A DNA stretch of 64,000 nt from Ferrimonas marina (GTDB lineage: Bacteria > Pseudomonadota > Gammaproteobacteria > Enterobacterales > Shewanellaceae): the NCBI RefSeq assembly GCF_900129905.1, contig NZ_FQXG01000003.1, positions 363,771 through 427,770 of the forward strand, in the 5' to 3' direction. Below the pieces are notes generated by a model. It was given only the letters and a program-made list of their open reading frames with translations, was not told the DNA's origin and did no database searches. Numbering within the stretch: position 1 is the stretch's first letter; every line of letters begins with the position of its first letter. The translations under genes and the position numbers were made by a program. Shown piece by piece: positions 16,078 to 24,798 of the stretch.

Positions 16078-18111
16078 ATGAAGCTATGGCTTCCTGCTGA
16101 TCGGCTTGACCCGCTGTTCAAGTACATCCGTGCCCAATTGAAAGCCCGGGGCCACACTCAGGGACTGGGCAAGCTCAACAACGCCATTGCCCAGACGTTG
16201 GATGGGCGCAACTGGTCTGCCTTAAAGGCCCGTGCTAAGGGTCAGGTTGGTATCACACTTTGTGCACCGGACAGCCCCGATAACAGTCCCACAGAACTGC
16301 AAGAGGCCATCGCCTTTGCCATCGAAGCTGCCTGCAATGAGGATGTCGCCGACATCGTCACCCACCCAGTGCATTACGCACGGTTGCGCTTGCAATGTGT
16401 AGGTGTAGGGTACGACGACTCCATGTTTGGGGGTTGGTTTGGGACGGATGACTTGAAAGGACACCTGTGCCAGAAGCTTAAAGACCTGGGGCTTGGTAGC
16501 TGGTATTTGGACGGTGCTCGATTTTGCACCAACGCCTCTTCGCTGGGAGGGCTGGACCAATCGCTTGAGGGTCTGATGGCCGAGGTGGCACAGACCCGGG
16601 AGCCGGCAGTTGTGCGTCATGAGCTCAACTGGGTGGTGGGGGATCACTGCGATACCGTGGGGCTTGGGTCCGACATGCTGTTTCCGCTTGAAACACCACA
16701 CCAACTCGAGCCCATAGAGGGGGTTTGGGCGATGCCAGGTACTGGGCCCGACGCCGAGGCGACCTATTATTTCGTTGTAGAATCGGTCGAGGTGTGCTCG
16801 GAAGACGGCCAGCGGGACGCTGATGGCGGGTACCTAACGCCGTTCGGCACAGTAGAGCTGGCTGACATTGTCGCAAAGTTACGCGAGTACGACTCCGTAG
16901 TATTCACAGCACTGGGACGTCCGGCCGATGGCCAGGCGGCTTGGCCGATGTGTCCGGCACTGTCTATAGAGGACGGGGCAATCGTGTTGGAACTGCCGAT
17001 GATGCAGCAGTTCTTCGCCGGTACCGACTATGAGGACCTGCTGAAGGTCCGCGGCACCATCGAGCACCTGATTGGTTTGTCTAGGCATGTTGCCAGCGAG
17101 ATGGCGATGGATTTTTGTCTGGCGTGGCCTTATGTGGATGGAAAGGGGGTTCGTTGGGATCATAGTTGCTGGGTAGAGATGTCGGAATTCAGCTTGGATG
17201 ACAGTATTAGCTTCCGCCGCGGGCTTGATCCTTACGAATGGCTGTTTGAGGAAAGCCTGCCGGAAGGTGCTGAAGCCAAGCGGGTGATCTATGGCGAGCT
17301 TGAGCTTGATGGTGCCTTGCTGGGATTGACGGCGGTGGTTGAGGGTAGCCTGGGTGAGCGCTTGTTCGAGTTCCAGGTGTACCCGATGAATCAATCCGTG
17401 ACTACCGAGCAACTCAAACAGGTGTTGCCATTGCCCTGGGTGCGGACCGGTCACACGGACTACCCGGGGTTCAACATGGTGAGGACCTATGATGGGCTTC
17501 CGCTTTACCCGTTGCCGCCTGACGTGATGCGGCCGGCGGCTATCTGGATAGCACCGGTGCGATGGGAGGAGCTGCCAGCGACCTTGTGGGATGAGGAGCT
17601 TCCTTTTGCGCCACCAAAAGACTGGGCCCAGAGGCTGTTTGAGGGGATGGGCGTTGATGACAACCTGCTGTTGATGCCGATGTTCCCGGCGCCGGCAGAG
17701 TGGTTTGTGGATAGTTTTGATGCCAGTGATCTGCAGCAGCGGATCCAGCGCTGGTGCCCGGACAAGACGATGTTGACCCAAGAGGCGTTGATCGGCATCG
17801 CCAGGCATTACCGCATGGAATACCTCCAGGGTGGGTTGGATGCGATCCCGTCGTTTGCGGTGGTCTCTACCAGTGGTGATTTACTGTTTCGTGACAACCA
17901 CCGGCAGCACTGTCAGGTCTGGAACCCATTGGTGGAGGCTTATGTGGCCGGGGCTTCTGGTGAGGAGGTCGCTACGCCGTCGCCTGAGGACGCAATGGGA
18001 CGTTGGTTACCAGACCTGCGAAAGGGCGGTGCCAGTAAAGGGGAAATAGCCGCGTGGTTTGGTCTGCCTGAATTCAAACAGCTGTCGGCCAGGGTGCAGA
18101 CGGCTGATTAG
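16078..18111 (+). CDS. Large acidic protein with N-terminal glyoxalase-related-type small domain
   Basis: 677 residues from ATG 16078, preceded by TTGGAGGTGTCACCT. Residues ~8-52 (LDPLFKYIRAQLKARG, then LNNAIAQTLDGRNWSALKA) match the small helical domain often labelled glyoxalase-related on plasmid proteins. The remaining ~620 residues are acidic, Trp- and Pro-rich, mixed alpha/beta and not recognised. There is no signal peptide or membrane helix. A terminator follows at 18134. Only the first domain can be hinted at; no catalytic role is proposed. Confidence 0.75.
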   Translation: MKLWLPADRLDPLFKYIRAQLKARGHTQGLGKLNNAIAQTLDGRNWSALKARAKGQVGITLCAPDSPDNSPTELQEAIAFAIEAACNEDVADIVTHPVHYARLRLQCVGVGYDDSMFGGWFGTDDLKGHLCQKLKDLGLGSWYLDGARFCTNASSLGGLDQSLEGLMAEVAQTREPAVVRHELNWVVGDHCDTVGLGSDMLFPLETPHQLEPIEGVWAMPGTGPDAEATYYFVVESVEVCSEDGQRDADGGYLTPFGTVELADIVAKLREYDSVVFTALGRPADGQAAWPMCPALSIEDGAIVLELPMMQQFFAGTDYEDLLKVRGTIEHLIGLSRHVASEMAMDFCLAWPYVDGKGVRWDHSCWVEMSEFSLDDSISFRRGLDPYEWLFEESLPEGAEAKRVIYGELELDGALLGLTAVVEGSLGERLFEFQVYPMNQSVTTEQLKQVLPLPWVRTGHTDYPGFNMVRTYDGLPLYPLPPDVMRPAAIWIAPVRWEELPATLWDEELPFAPPKDWAQRLFEGMGVDDNLLLMPMFPAPAEWFVDSFDASDLQQRIQRWCPDKTMLTQEALIGIARHYRMEYLQGGLDAIPSFAVVSTSGDLLFRDNHRQHCQVWNPLVEAYVAGASGEEVATPSPEDAMGRWLPDLRKGGASKGEIAAWFGLPEFKQLSARVQTAD

Positions 18112-18133
18112 CGGGGAAGCCGTAAATGATGTG

Positions 18134-18160
18134 CAGGGTTGCCAATGGCAACCCTGTTTC
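18134..18160. terminator. Terminator between convergent genes
   Basis: CAGGGTTGCC-AAT-GGCAACCCTG followed by TTTCGTT, 22 bases after the stop at 18111 and before the minus-strand gene ending at 18179. Confidence 0.85.
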
Positions 18161-18178
18161 GTTATTGCGGGAGAGTCG

Positions 18179-19159
18179 CTACGGTTTTTTGGGGGACCCA
18201 GTCGCTGGATTGGATGAGCGCTTTCTCCTGGGTGAAGGAGAGGCGATGTTGGCGGCGGCCCGACTGAGTCCCTGTGCCATCGGTTTGATGCCATGCTGCT
18301 TAATCGGGTTGCCCTTGATGAAGTCCACCCGGAATGATTTAACCGCGGGGTGCTTGTTCGACGTTGGGTCGAGTAAGTAAGAGACCCGGATCAGGATGCG
18401 CAGCAAATCCAGGGCATCGCCGTGCTCGTGGACCCGGTACACCACAGAGTCCTTAACATGGTCGTTGTTCTTCCTATCGGTGATCTTCAGGTCCGCCCAG
18501 CCGGTCACGGGTGAGGAATTAAACGCGTAGGCGTGCTTTATGTGAGTGGTGGAATACATTGCCTTCTGTGCTAGCCCTCCCCCTAGGGAGTGGCCGGTTG
18601 TGACGTAGGTGAAGCCGGGGTGACTGTCGATATGGCGCTGAAAGATGGCCAGCAGATCGGGGACTTGCTTGTACTGGTTCTTGGTTCGGGGCACATACTT
18701 GCTGAGCCAGTGAAAGTTATCAATGAAATCACTGAGGCTGTCTGTGCCGCGGATCGCCAGGGCCAGCAGTTTTTTTTCTTCATGCTTGGCTATGAGGAAA
18801 CAGACCGGGTTCTTGGTCTGCTGGTTTACAGGCAGGGGGCCTTGATGGAGGATGCTCCAGCCTTGCGGTAAGGGTACCTCGCCATTGCCGTAAACGTGTC
18901 CACTCAGCGCGGCCATGTCCGGGAAATGGGCGGTAAAGGGATCTGGCTTGCCTAGGAGGATGTCATTAAGCAGGGAATACTGGGGCCCATGGCTGACCAA
19001 GATGTCGTCTTCTTTCTGGGTGTAACGGAAATAGCGCCAGACCGCCAGGACAATGGCCAGCAGGGCAAGGATTAGCACCAGAGTACCCAGGGCCTGCAGA
19101 AGCCATCCAAGCACGCAGGTAATCCATCCCAGGCAATCCGCGTGGTTGTGTGCTGTCAT
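18179..19159 (-). CDS. Membrane-anchored lipase of the class 3 (Lipase_3) family
   Basis: 326 residues from the ATG at 19159, preceded by GGGAGGCAGC. An N-terminal hydrophobic stretch (residues ~12-44, WITCVLGWLLQALGTLVLIL onward) should span the inner membrane. The catalytic region has TTGHSLGGGLA, the nucleophile elbow GxSxG with the family's HS, preceded by LALAIRGTDSLSDFIDN, the usual oxyanion strand. Candidates for the Asp and His of the triad lie further on (SSPVTGWAD; VYRVHEHGDAL). The family hydrolyses glycerides or phospholipids. The C-terminus is basic and low-complexity. Confidence 0.85.
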   Translation of the reverse strand: MTAHNHADCLGWITCVLGWLLQALGTLVLILALLAIVLAVWRYFRYTQKEDDILVSHGPQYSLLNDILLGKPDPFTAHFPDMAALSGHVYGNGEVPLPQGWSILHQGPLPVNQQTKNPVCFLIAKHEEKKLLALAIRGTDSLSDFIDNFHWLSKYVPRTKNQYKQVPDLLAIFQRHIDSHPGFTYVTTGHSLGGGLAQKAMYSTTHIKHAYAFNSSPVTGWADLKITDRKNNDHVKDSVVYRVHEHGDALDLLRILIRVSYLLDPTSNKHPAVKSFRVDFIKGNPIKQHGIKPMAQGLSRAAANIASPSPRRKRSSNPATGSPKKP

Positions 19160-19420
19160 GCTGCCTCCCATCCATTGTGAATCCATTGATTACGTTGTCC
19201 CTAACCGATATGAAGGGCGGGGACCGATCCGCTGGGAGCCTGTTGGGGCGTGGTAATCTGGGGAGTGTTGGTGGCTCGCATCGTCGTCCATGTTCATTGC
19301 GATAGGTGGGTCAATAGTGTGCAGTTTTACGGTGGCTGTAGAGCAGGTTGAGTAGACCGGGGGTGGCCCGGGGCGCCTGCCGCCAGGTCGCTGTGTTTCG
19401 GTGATCCGGGCCAGGCCGGA

Positions 19421-19945
19421 TTGCCTGTTTGGGGTGGTGTGGTGCTGGTTCTGGGGAATACGCTGATCCTGATCGGTCAGTTGGTGCGTGTGGTGGCGTC
19501 CCGCTTTCGCAATGATCGTCGCTTGCTACAGGGGATGATGGTGTCATCGGCGATCGCCGCTGTCGGCTTTTGGTGTATGGGTACGCCGCTGACAGCATTG
19601 ACTTCGGTGCTCAGTGGGCTGGGGATCTGGTTGGCAAGTACCCGGTGGAAGGGCGTGTGGGCAATGGCTGCGGTGACCTCGATAAGCTTGGGGCTGTTCG
19701 TGGCATCAGATCCTATCCTGGCGGAATGGATGGGCTTTACCTCGGTCGCTGTGTTCTTGCTGGCGGCTCACACGCTAGAGGGTCGGGCGATGAGGTTGGT
19801 TACGGCTGGCTCCTACCCGCTCTGGCTGATCTGTTGTGTGGGCGTCGGGAACTGGGTCGGCCTCGGGTTTGGGCTGATAACCATGGTGTCGCTGACGCAG
19901 GTGGCGTTGGCGCCACCTGCAGTTGGATTGAACGCTGAGGGCTGA
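19421..19945 (+). CDS. Inner-membrane protein, resembles YgjV-type proteins
   Basis: 174 residues with about five or six hydrophobic helices. The stretch RFRNDRRLLQGMMVSSAI after the first helix recalls the short loop (RDRR) of YgjV-like inner-membrane proteins, whose function is unknown. The start is uncertain: TTG 19421 opens the frame, and GTG 19439 has GGGGTG shortly before it. It is convergent with the minus-strand gene at 19949, with three bases between the stops. Confidence 0.65.
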   Translation: MPVWGGVVLVLGNTLILIGQLVRVVASRFRNDRRLLQGMMVSSAIAAVGFWCMGTPLTALTSVLSGLGIWLASTRWKGVWAMAAVTSISLGLFVASDPILAEWMGFTSVAVFLLAAHTLEGRAMRLVTAGSYPLWLICCVGVGNWVGLGFGLITMVSLTQVALAPPAVGLNAEG

Positions 19946-19948
19946 GTT

Positions 19949-20359
19949 TTACTTGGGTTCTAGCGGCAGGGAGGTGTCCAGCTCCATGTTCACCACCCAT
20001 GGCACGGTATCGATGGCAAACTGTGGCTCGTGCTTCACGCCGGGTGGGTACAGGTGGCTTCCGTTCACTGTGAGGTTCTTGGTATGCCATTTGTGCCAGA
20101 ACATGAGTTCCCCGGTGTCCAGCAGGCCTTGAAGGCCTCGCTCAATGGTCTCGACGTCAAAGTAGCAGTGGCGGTCTTCCTGGCCCCCCATCACCACAGG
20201 GTTCTTCAGCAGGGCCCAATGAAACAGCAGGCGATGGCCAACATAGAGGTCATTGCCGTGTCGCCACATTGGGGCATTACCAAATCCCGCATCGTGCACC
20301 AACTGGCGGTCCTCGTCGGTGACCTGATCTTTGAGTTGTTGCAGTGTCATATTGCTCAT
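19949..20359 (-). CDS. Hypothetical protein, 136 residues, His/Trp-rich
   Basis: ATG 20359 with only a weak ribosome site. The product has many His and Trp (for example FWHKWHTKNL), which could hold a metal, but no known motif. It is the last gene of a minus-strand run with the two small membrane proteins upstream, 11 bases after the previous stop. Not recognised. Confidence 0.7.
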   Translation of the reverse strand: MSNMTLQQLKDQVTDEDRQLVHDAGFGNAPMWRHGNDLYVGHRLLFHWALLKNPVVMGGQEDRHCYFDVETIERGLQGLLDTGELMFWHKWHTKNLTVNGSHLYPPGVKHEPQFAIDTVPWVVNMELDTSLPLEPK

Positions 20360-20370
20360 AGTGGGGGCTC

Positions 20371-20835
20371 TTAAGCTGGGTTGGCAGCGCTGGGGGAATC
20401 GGTACCGAGGTCACTCCAGCGGTCTAGCAGGGCATTGCAGTCGGTTAGCAACTGTTGGCTGGCATGCAACGGATCGGCAGTAGTGGGGCTGTCGGTGTCT
20501 GCGGCCTTATCCAGTGCCTGGATGTGCAGTGCTTCAGCCCGGTCGTACAAATCCATCAGTTCGCGGTACAGCGGCCAGTATTGGTACCGGGCGTGGGCGA
20601 CCCGGGCGAACACCGGTAGGGCGCACAGCAGAACGCCGCCAGCCAGTGCAAACGGGGACAGTTCCGGCAGGGGGGTCTGGAAAAGCGTCTGGTTCAGCGC
20701 CAGCAGCAGCACCAGGATCACCGCGGGGGACAGTTGGAACCAGGTGCGGGTGACCAGATTGCGAACAGGGGCCAGCCGCTCCACCTTGCCTTCAAGGGCT
20801 TCAAAGCATTGTCGCAACACCACGTCCTCGGTCAT
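20371..20835 (-). CDS. Small two-helix membrane protein
   Basis: 154 residues. Two hydrophobic segments (residues ~36-48 and ~60-78) are flanked by an N-terminal and a longer C-terminal helical cytosolic part. Its ATG overlaps the stop of the gene upstream (ATGA), so the two are translated together. Helix, two membrane spans and helix resembles the SLATT layout of proteins linked to conflict systems, but no diagnostic motif is visible. Confidence 0.7.
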   Translation of the reverse strand: MTEDVVLRQCFEALEGKVERLAPVRNLVTRTWFQLSPAVILVLLLALNQTLFQTPLPELSPFALAGGVLLCALPVFARVAHARYQYWPLYRELMDLYDRAEALHIQALDKAADTDSPTTADPLHASQQLLTDCNALLDRWSDLGTDSPSAANPA

Positions 20836-21308
20836 CGTGTGCCTTCCTGTTCTGCTATGGCCAGCTTTCGCATCTCATAGAACGAGTACACCGCCGGGAT
20901 GTGCACCATCTGGGTATGGGAGTCCGCCAGGTCGACCATGACTCGGACCAGGGCCCCATGTACCTCAATGCGCTCGGGTGTTGGGTGCTGGAGGACCGCC
21001 TGCTCTGCTTCGTCGGTGGCGCGCTTGAGATCTTTGATCAGGTTGCTGTAGTCCCGGCACAGCGGATTCCACTGGTGTTCCTCAAACCCTCCATGTACCA
21101 GCATGAACGCAAACATGCCAAAGACCAGTAGGATGGTGGTCAGGTGGGACCCGAAGGCCCAGTCGATGGCAGTGCCCAGGATCGTTAAGCTGGCAGTGAA
21201 GGCGCACGCGGCAACTTTGCTCTGTAGCAGGTTTCTGAGTTTGCAGGTCTTGATGGCGCGTTGGTGCAACTGTTCAAGCCGGTGGCTAAAGTGGGTGGCG
21301 GATTCCAT
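20832..21308 (-). CDS. Small two-helix membrane protein, partner of 20371 gene
   Basis: 158 residues from the ATG at 21308; the frame opens at TTG 21326. Two membrane spans (residues ~36-52 and ~57-74) are followed by a helical C-terminal region. The topology matches that of the downstream gene, with which it overlaps by four bases, so the pair probably forms one complex. A SLATT-like relationship is possible but unproven. Confidence 0.7.
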   Translation of the reverse strand: MESATHFSHRLEQLHQRAIKTCKLRNLLQSKVAACAFTASLTILGTAIDWAFGSHLTTILLVFGMFAFMLVHGGFEEHQWNPLCRDYSNLIKDLKRATDEAEQAVLQHPTPERIEVHGALVRVMVDLADSHTQMVHIPAVYSFYEMRKLAIAEQEGTR

Positions 21309-21416
21309 GGGCAGCAATGTTCTCAATGTGATTCAAGCATTGTAGCGACTCGGATCAGTCACGGATAGGGGCAGCAGGGGCTTGACCGTATCCCATGTGC
21401 CTTGGCCGAGCGGCGA

Positions 21417-22784
21417 TCACAAAAGGTGCTGGATCATCCGGTACTTTCTCTCCAGCCGGGTTTTCACGTGGCTGCCCAGGTAAAGGGCCTGGGCAAACAG
21501 AGTGACGTGGGATTCAGCTTGGATGGCCAGGGCAAACACGCCGGACTTCGTTTTCATGATGGACAGGCATTCCTCGGGTTGATCGGTAATGCGCCGCAGT
21601 GAGGCCTGGCGCCTAATGGGTGTGATCCCAATAGAGCGGAGCCACTTCGAGAACTCGATCATCATGACAACGGATTTGCTGGAGATCGAGGCACGAAGTC
21701 GCCGTTTAGGCCCGTGCAGGCTAAAGCCGCCGTCAGCGTCAAAGTAGCCGCGATAGAAATGGTGGCGGAGGTCGGCTGCAATAGGCGGGGTGCTGATAGT
21801 GGCGCTTTTGTTGGGGGTGAGGCCGTAATCCACCAGGTGACGGAGAATGGCCGGGTTGGCAATGGTCAGCGTGTGACTCTGGGCGCGGTTAGAATGGCAG
21901 CGCTGCAGGTCGTAAATGGCACGGTGATCCAGTTCAAAGGCATCGGCAATCTGCTCGAGCATGCCGCGGTCTTTGGAGTAGACGTGGCAAACCCCGGTAG
22001 AACGGCAAAGGGTGCCATCACCCCAGATCACGCCAAGAGCCCATGCGGTAGCCGGATTAAGTTCGTTGCCGAGCCGTTGCGGATTGCCACTTTCCACCCT
22101 GAGGTGTTTGCCAGAGGTCTGGGCCATCGCTTGCCTTAATGCTTGTTGGTGAGGCCGGATGCTGACGTTATGCCGGGTTAAGACCTCTCTGGCTTTTTTG
22201 GTGCTGATCTCAAGACGGCGGGAGACCTCGGCGAGACTGTGTTGCTGGTACAGCGCCACCAACTGCTGCTCATCCTCTGGGGTCAGGGTCGCGCCCTTGG
22301 CCTTGGGCATGGGAGAGCCGATGGCTTTGAGTTTGTTCTGAAATTGGCCGGGAGTGATCTCCAATGAGTTGGCGGCCTCGTTAAGGGTAATCTCCTCGTC
22401 GAGGATTTGGGCTTGTAATTGCAGCAACCTGGGGGTTTGCTGTTTGAGTTTGTTGGCCATCGCCTCTGCGTGGTTGCGGGTTTCAAAGCCGAGCTGCTGC
22501 CAGCGTGCAAGCAGCGCGGGTGCTGACAAGCCAATCAGTTGGCCGCATTCAGCAACCGTCAGGCCCTGGCCGAGGTAGTGCTGCACGTAGCTTTTGATGA
22601 CGCTGGCGGTACTGGGCCCGTCGACCAGTTTGGCATCACGGGGTGAGCGCCGGGGGATGCCGTACTCGGCCAATAGGCGGTAGACCTTGTTGCGGCTGAT
22701 CCTCAGTTGGTCTGCAAGTGCTTTAGCGGACAGGCCGTTGTTGCAGTAGAGCAGGATGAGCTGTGCGCGTGTTGGCTTGACCAT
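21417..22784 (-). CDS. Free-standing LAGLIDADG homing endonuclease with N-terminal HTH units
   Basis: 455 residues from the ATG at 22784, preceded by GGGAGTTCCG. The two LAGLIDADG helices are LGVIWGDGTL (~250-259) and RGYFDADGG (~345-353), each with its acidic residue, so a double-motif monomer that cleaves long DNA sites is expected. The N-terminal ~230 residues contain four HTH-like units (AKALADQLRISRNKVYRLLA, AECGQLIGLSAPALLARW, LNEAANSLEITPGQFQNKL, LAEVSRRLEISTKKAREVL). No intron or intein sequence surrounds it. Homing or a domesticated regulatory role are both possible. Confidence 0.88.
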   Translation of the reverse strand: MVKPTRAQLILLYCNNGLSAKALADQLRISRNKVYRLLAEYGIPRRSPRDAKLVDGPSTASVIKSYVQHYLGQGLTVAECGQLIGLSAPALLARWQQLGFETRNHAEAMANKLKQQTPRLLQLQAQILDEEITLNEAANSLEITPGQFQNKLKAIGSPMPKAKGATLTPEDEQQLVALYQQHSLAEVSRRLEISTKKAREVLTRHNVSIRPHQQALRQAMAQTSGKHLRVESGNPQRLGNELNPATAWALGVIWGDGTLCRSTGVCHVYSKDRGMLEQIADAFELDHRAIYDLQRCHSNRAQSHTLTIANPAILRHLVDYGLTPNKSATISTPPIAADLRHHFYRGYFDADGGFSLHGPKRRLRASISSKSVVMMIEFSKWLRSIGITPIRRQASLRRITDQPEECLSIMKTKSGVFALAIQAESHVTLFAQALYLGSHVKTRLERKYRMIQHLL

Positions 22785-22880
22785 CGGAACTCCCGCAGAA
22801 GTGAGATGCACTGCTGAGGGGGTGTAAGTGTAGCCATTAATATTGCTAAATAGCCGTTTAACATTAATTATGAAGGGTAG

Positions 22881-22902
22881 GGCGGGGCGCATAGGCCCCG
22901 CC
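22881..22902 (-). terminator. Hairpin after the 22911 lipoprotein gene
   Basis: GGCGGGGC-GCATAG-GCCCCGCC, a perfect 8-bp stem just after the minus-strand stop at 22911. The downstream T-tract is weak. Confidence 0.6.
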
Positions 22903-22910
22903 GGTGTGGG

Positions 22911-24485
22911 CTACTGGGATAGTGGAACGAAGTTGTAGACCTTGGCGCCATCGAACAGCCAGGTGTGGGTCTCCGACTCGCCGGTGTCGAGGTTAAGCAG
23001 GGTGATTTCCTCGTCGAACACATTGGTGTCCTTGGCGACGAAACTCACCATGGGCGGATTGAGCTGGATTGAGTTTCCTACTTCGCTGTCCCAGGGCCGG
23101 GTGTAGACGGTAACAGGCTCAAGCGGGTCGTAGGACTGCTTGGTCAGGAACAGAGTGGATTCAGTATCATGCAGCGCGGAGGTGCAGTAGACGCCGTTAT
23201 CAGTGATCCGGACGCCTTCAATGCCCACCTCTTGGAACCACGGGAGGTTGTTAGCCTCAGTCGGGGCGCTCCAGTCGCCGGTCTGGGTGTCCCAGATAGC
23301 GCAACTCTCGCCAACCACGTAACGGTCAGCATACACACCGACGACCTGGCGGATATCGATGTAGGTCCAGCTAACATCATCCTGCTGGTGCAGGGGCAAC
23401 AGGGTCTTCTCGCCGTAGGTGCCGTCGGGATTGAGTTCGATGATCCCCATGTCGGGGCCGAACAGTTCCGGGTCGAGGAACAGCGTGGACACGATGGTCT
23501 TGCCATTGAGGGTGGCCAGTGCATTGTGGCTGCGCAGTGGGAAGGACCCGGTGATGTTGCCGCTCTCGACCTCGATCACCTTGAGCAACTCATCCACGTA
23601 GGTGTATAGGTGGCCATCGAGCAGCACGTTGAACTTACTCTGGTTGGGGCTGACCAGAGCAACGGTTGGAGCGTCTTCGGCGCTGGTGGGCAGGGTGACG
23701 TGCCAAAGCGCGTCATGGTGGGTCGGACCGTCCTTGTCTTCGGTCATATACCAGCCAGAGATCAAGGCGCCGTTGGTGTCGTTGCGGTTGCTGTTAGGAA
23801 GGTTGATCGGCATTTCAAGATCGAAGTTGGGTCCTTCTTCCAGTTCAAAGGTGCCGTGATCGACGTGCGAAAGCAGATCGACCAAGCGAGCGTGAACGAC
23901 ATCGCAATTGTGCACCTGCTCGATGATGGTTGCTCGGATCAGTAGCCAGCCCTGGCTGAGGTCCCGGATCACCCAGGGATCCATAGCCACCAGGTTGCAG
24001 GCGGCGAGGTCTGCCGGGTTGCCATCGGCATCCACGGCGGTGAAGCTGGCCACGATCGGTTCAACCTGGTTGTCCTCGGTGATCCCCACCGCCAGACTAC
24101 TCTCGTTACTGGCGACATTGGCGGCCTGGGCTGCAGCGGAGTGGGGCAGCATCGCCGTGATGGCCCGCTGGTTGGGCGAGGTCTCAACGTCAACGCGGCC
24201 AAAGCCGGCATAGCCGTGAATATTCGATTCGGTCAGGGTCAGGGTGAAGGTCCCAGTGGGTGGAGCAGAGTCGCCGTCCCCACTGCCGCTTTCGGTACCG
24301 TCGCCATTGTCGGTACCCTGATCACCGTCACTGTCGTCATTGTCAGTGCCTTGGTCGCCACCAGAACCGGTACCAGTGCCGGATTCAGGGGTAGTCGGGT
24401 TGGTCGGAGCCGGCTCGTCACCGCCACCGCCGCCACAGGCAGCGAGTAGCAGTGATAAAAACAGCGCAGCAAAAATATTCTTCAT
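22911..24485 (-). CDS. Lipoprotein with Gly/Asp-rich linker and a large beta-rich domain
   Basis: 524 residues. The signal MKNIFAALFLSLLLAAC has lipobox LAAC and is followed by five Gly and a Gly/Asp/Ser/Thr linker (to ~residue 75), a typical spacer for a surface lipoprotein. The remainder is beta-rich, possibly propeller-like (LLDGHLYTYVDELLKVIEV, LATLNGKTIVSTLFLD), with several Cys. It resembles the RCC1-type lipoprotein at 42495 in overall design. An operator copy lies 79 bp upstream, so it may be in the same regulon as recA. Confidence 0.85.
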   Translation of the reverse strand: MKNIFAALFLSLLLAACGGGGGDEPAPTNPTTPESGTGTGSGGDQGTDNDDSDGDQGTDNGDGTESGSGDGDSAPPTGTFTLTLTESNIHGYAGFGRVDVETSPNQRAITAMLPHSAAAQAANVASNESSLAVGITEDNQVEPIVASFTAVDADGNPADLAACNLVAMDPWVIRDLSQGWLLIRATIIEQVHNCDVVHARLVDLLSHVDHGTFELEEGPNFDLEMPINLPNSNRNDTNGALISGWYMTEDKDGPTHHDALWHVTLPTSAEDAPTVALVSPNQSKFNVLLDGHLYTYVDELLKVIEVESGNITGSFPLRSHNALATLNGKTIVSTLFLDPELFGPDMGIIELNPDGTYGEKTLLPLHQQDDVSWTYIDIRQVVGVYADRYVVGESCAIWDTQTGDWSAPTEANNLPWFQEVGIEGVRITDNGVYCTSALHDTESTLFLTKQSYDPLEPVTVYTRPWDSEVGNSIQLNPPMVSFVAKDTNVFDEEITLLNLDTGESETHTWLFDGAKVYNFVPLSQ

Positions 24486-24564
24486 CTTTGTTCCATCCTT
24501 GGTGTCTCTTGCGGTTCATCCGCATTCCCTGGTGAGCAAAACTCACCGTGAAGCTCAAAGTTAC

Positions 24565-24582
24565 AATATATGAAAGTATATC
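24565..24582. promoter_or_regulatory. AATATAC-N4-GTATATT operator copy
   Basis: Reads AATATAT-GAAA-GTATATC. It lies 79 bp upstream of the lipoprotein start at 24485. Confidence 0.65.
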
Positions 24583-24761
24583 GTCAAGGGTGGCGGAGGT
24601 GCCGTTGCCAATAGGGTGTGGAATGCTGGGTAATGTCGTTCCGGTGTGTAGTGGTGCGGCAGAAAGCTGGCAAAACAGAGTTCTATCCCTAGGCACTGTG
24701 TTGGGTTGTAGAACCCTATCAGGCATACGCTGGTGTTCGTCAGCTAGAGTGGGGGCAGCGG

Positions 24762-24767
24762 TATAAT
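24762..24767 (+). promoter_or_regulatory. -10 promoter element TATAAT
   Basis: A perfect TATAAT preceded by CGG, 31 bp before the start at 24799. It is of the same type as the elements at 6065, 26664 and 61696. Confidence 0.6.
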
Positions 24768-24798
24768 AGGGGAAGACAATCTCACGGGAAGTACAGTG

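Noticed and set aside
16879-17808. Minus-strand frame of 309 codons inside the 16078 gene
   Set aside because: Arg/His/Pro/Gln-rich shadow product; the plus-strand gene has an excellent start site and spans the region.
24260-24430. Short direct repeats that could suggest a CRISPR or satellite array
   Set aside because: They encode the Gly/Asp/Ser/Thr linker of the lipoprotein and have no spacer pattern.
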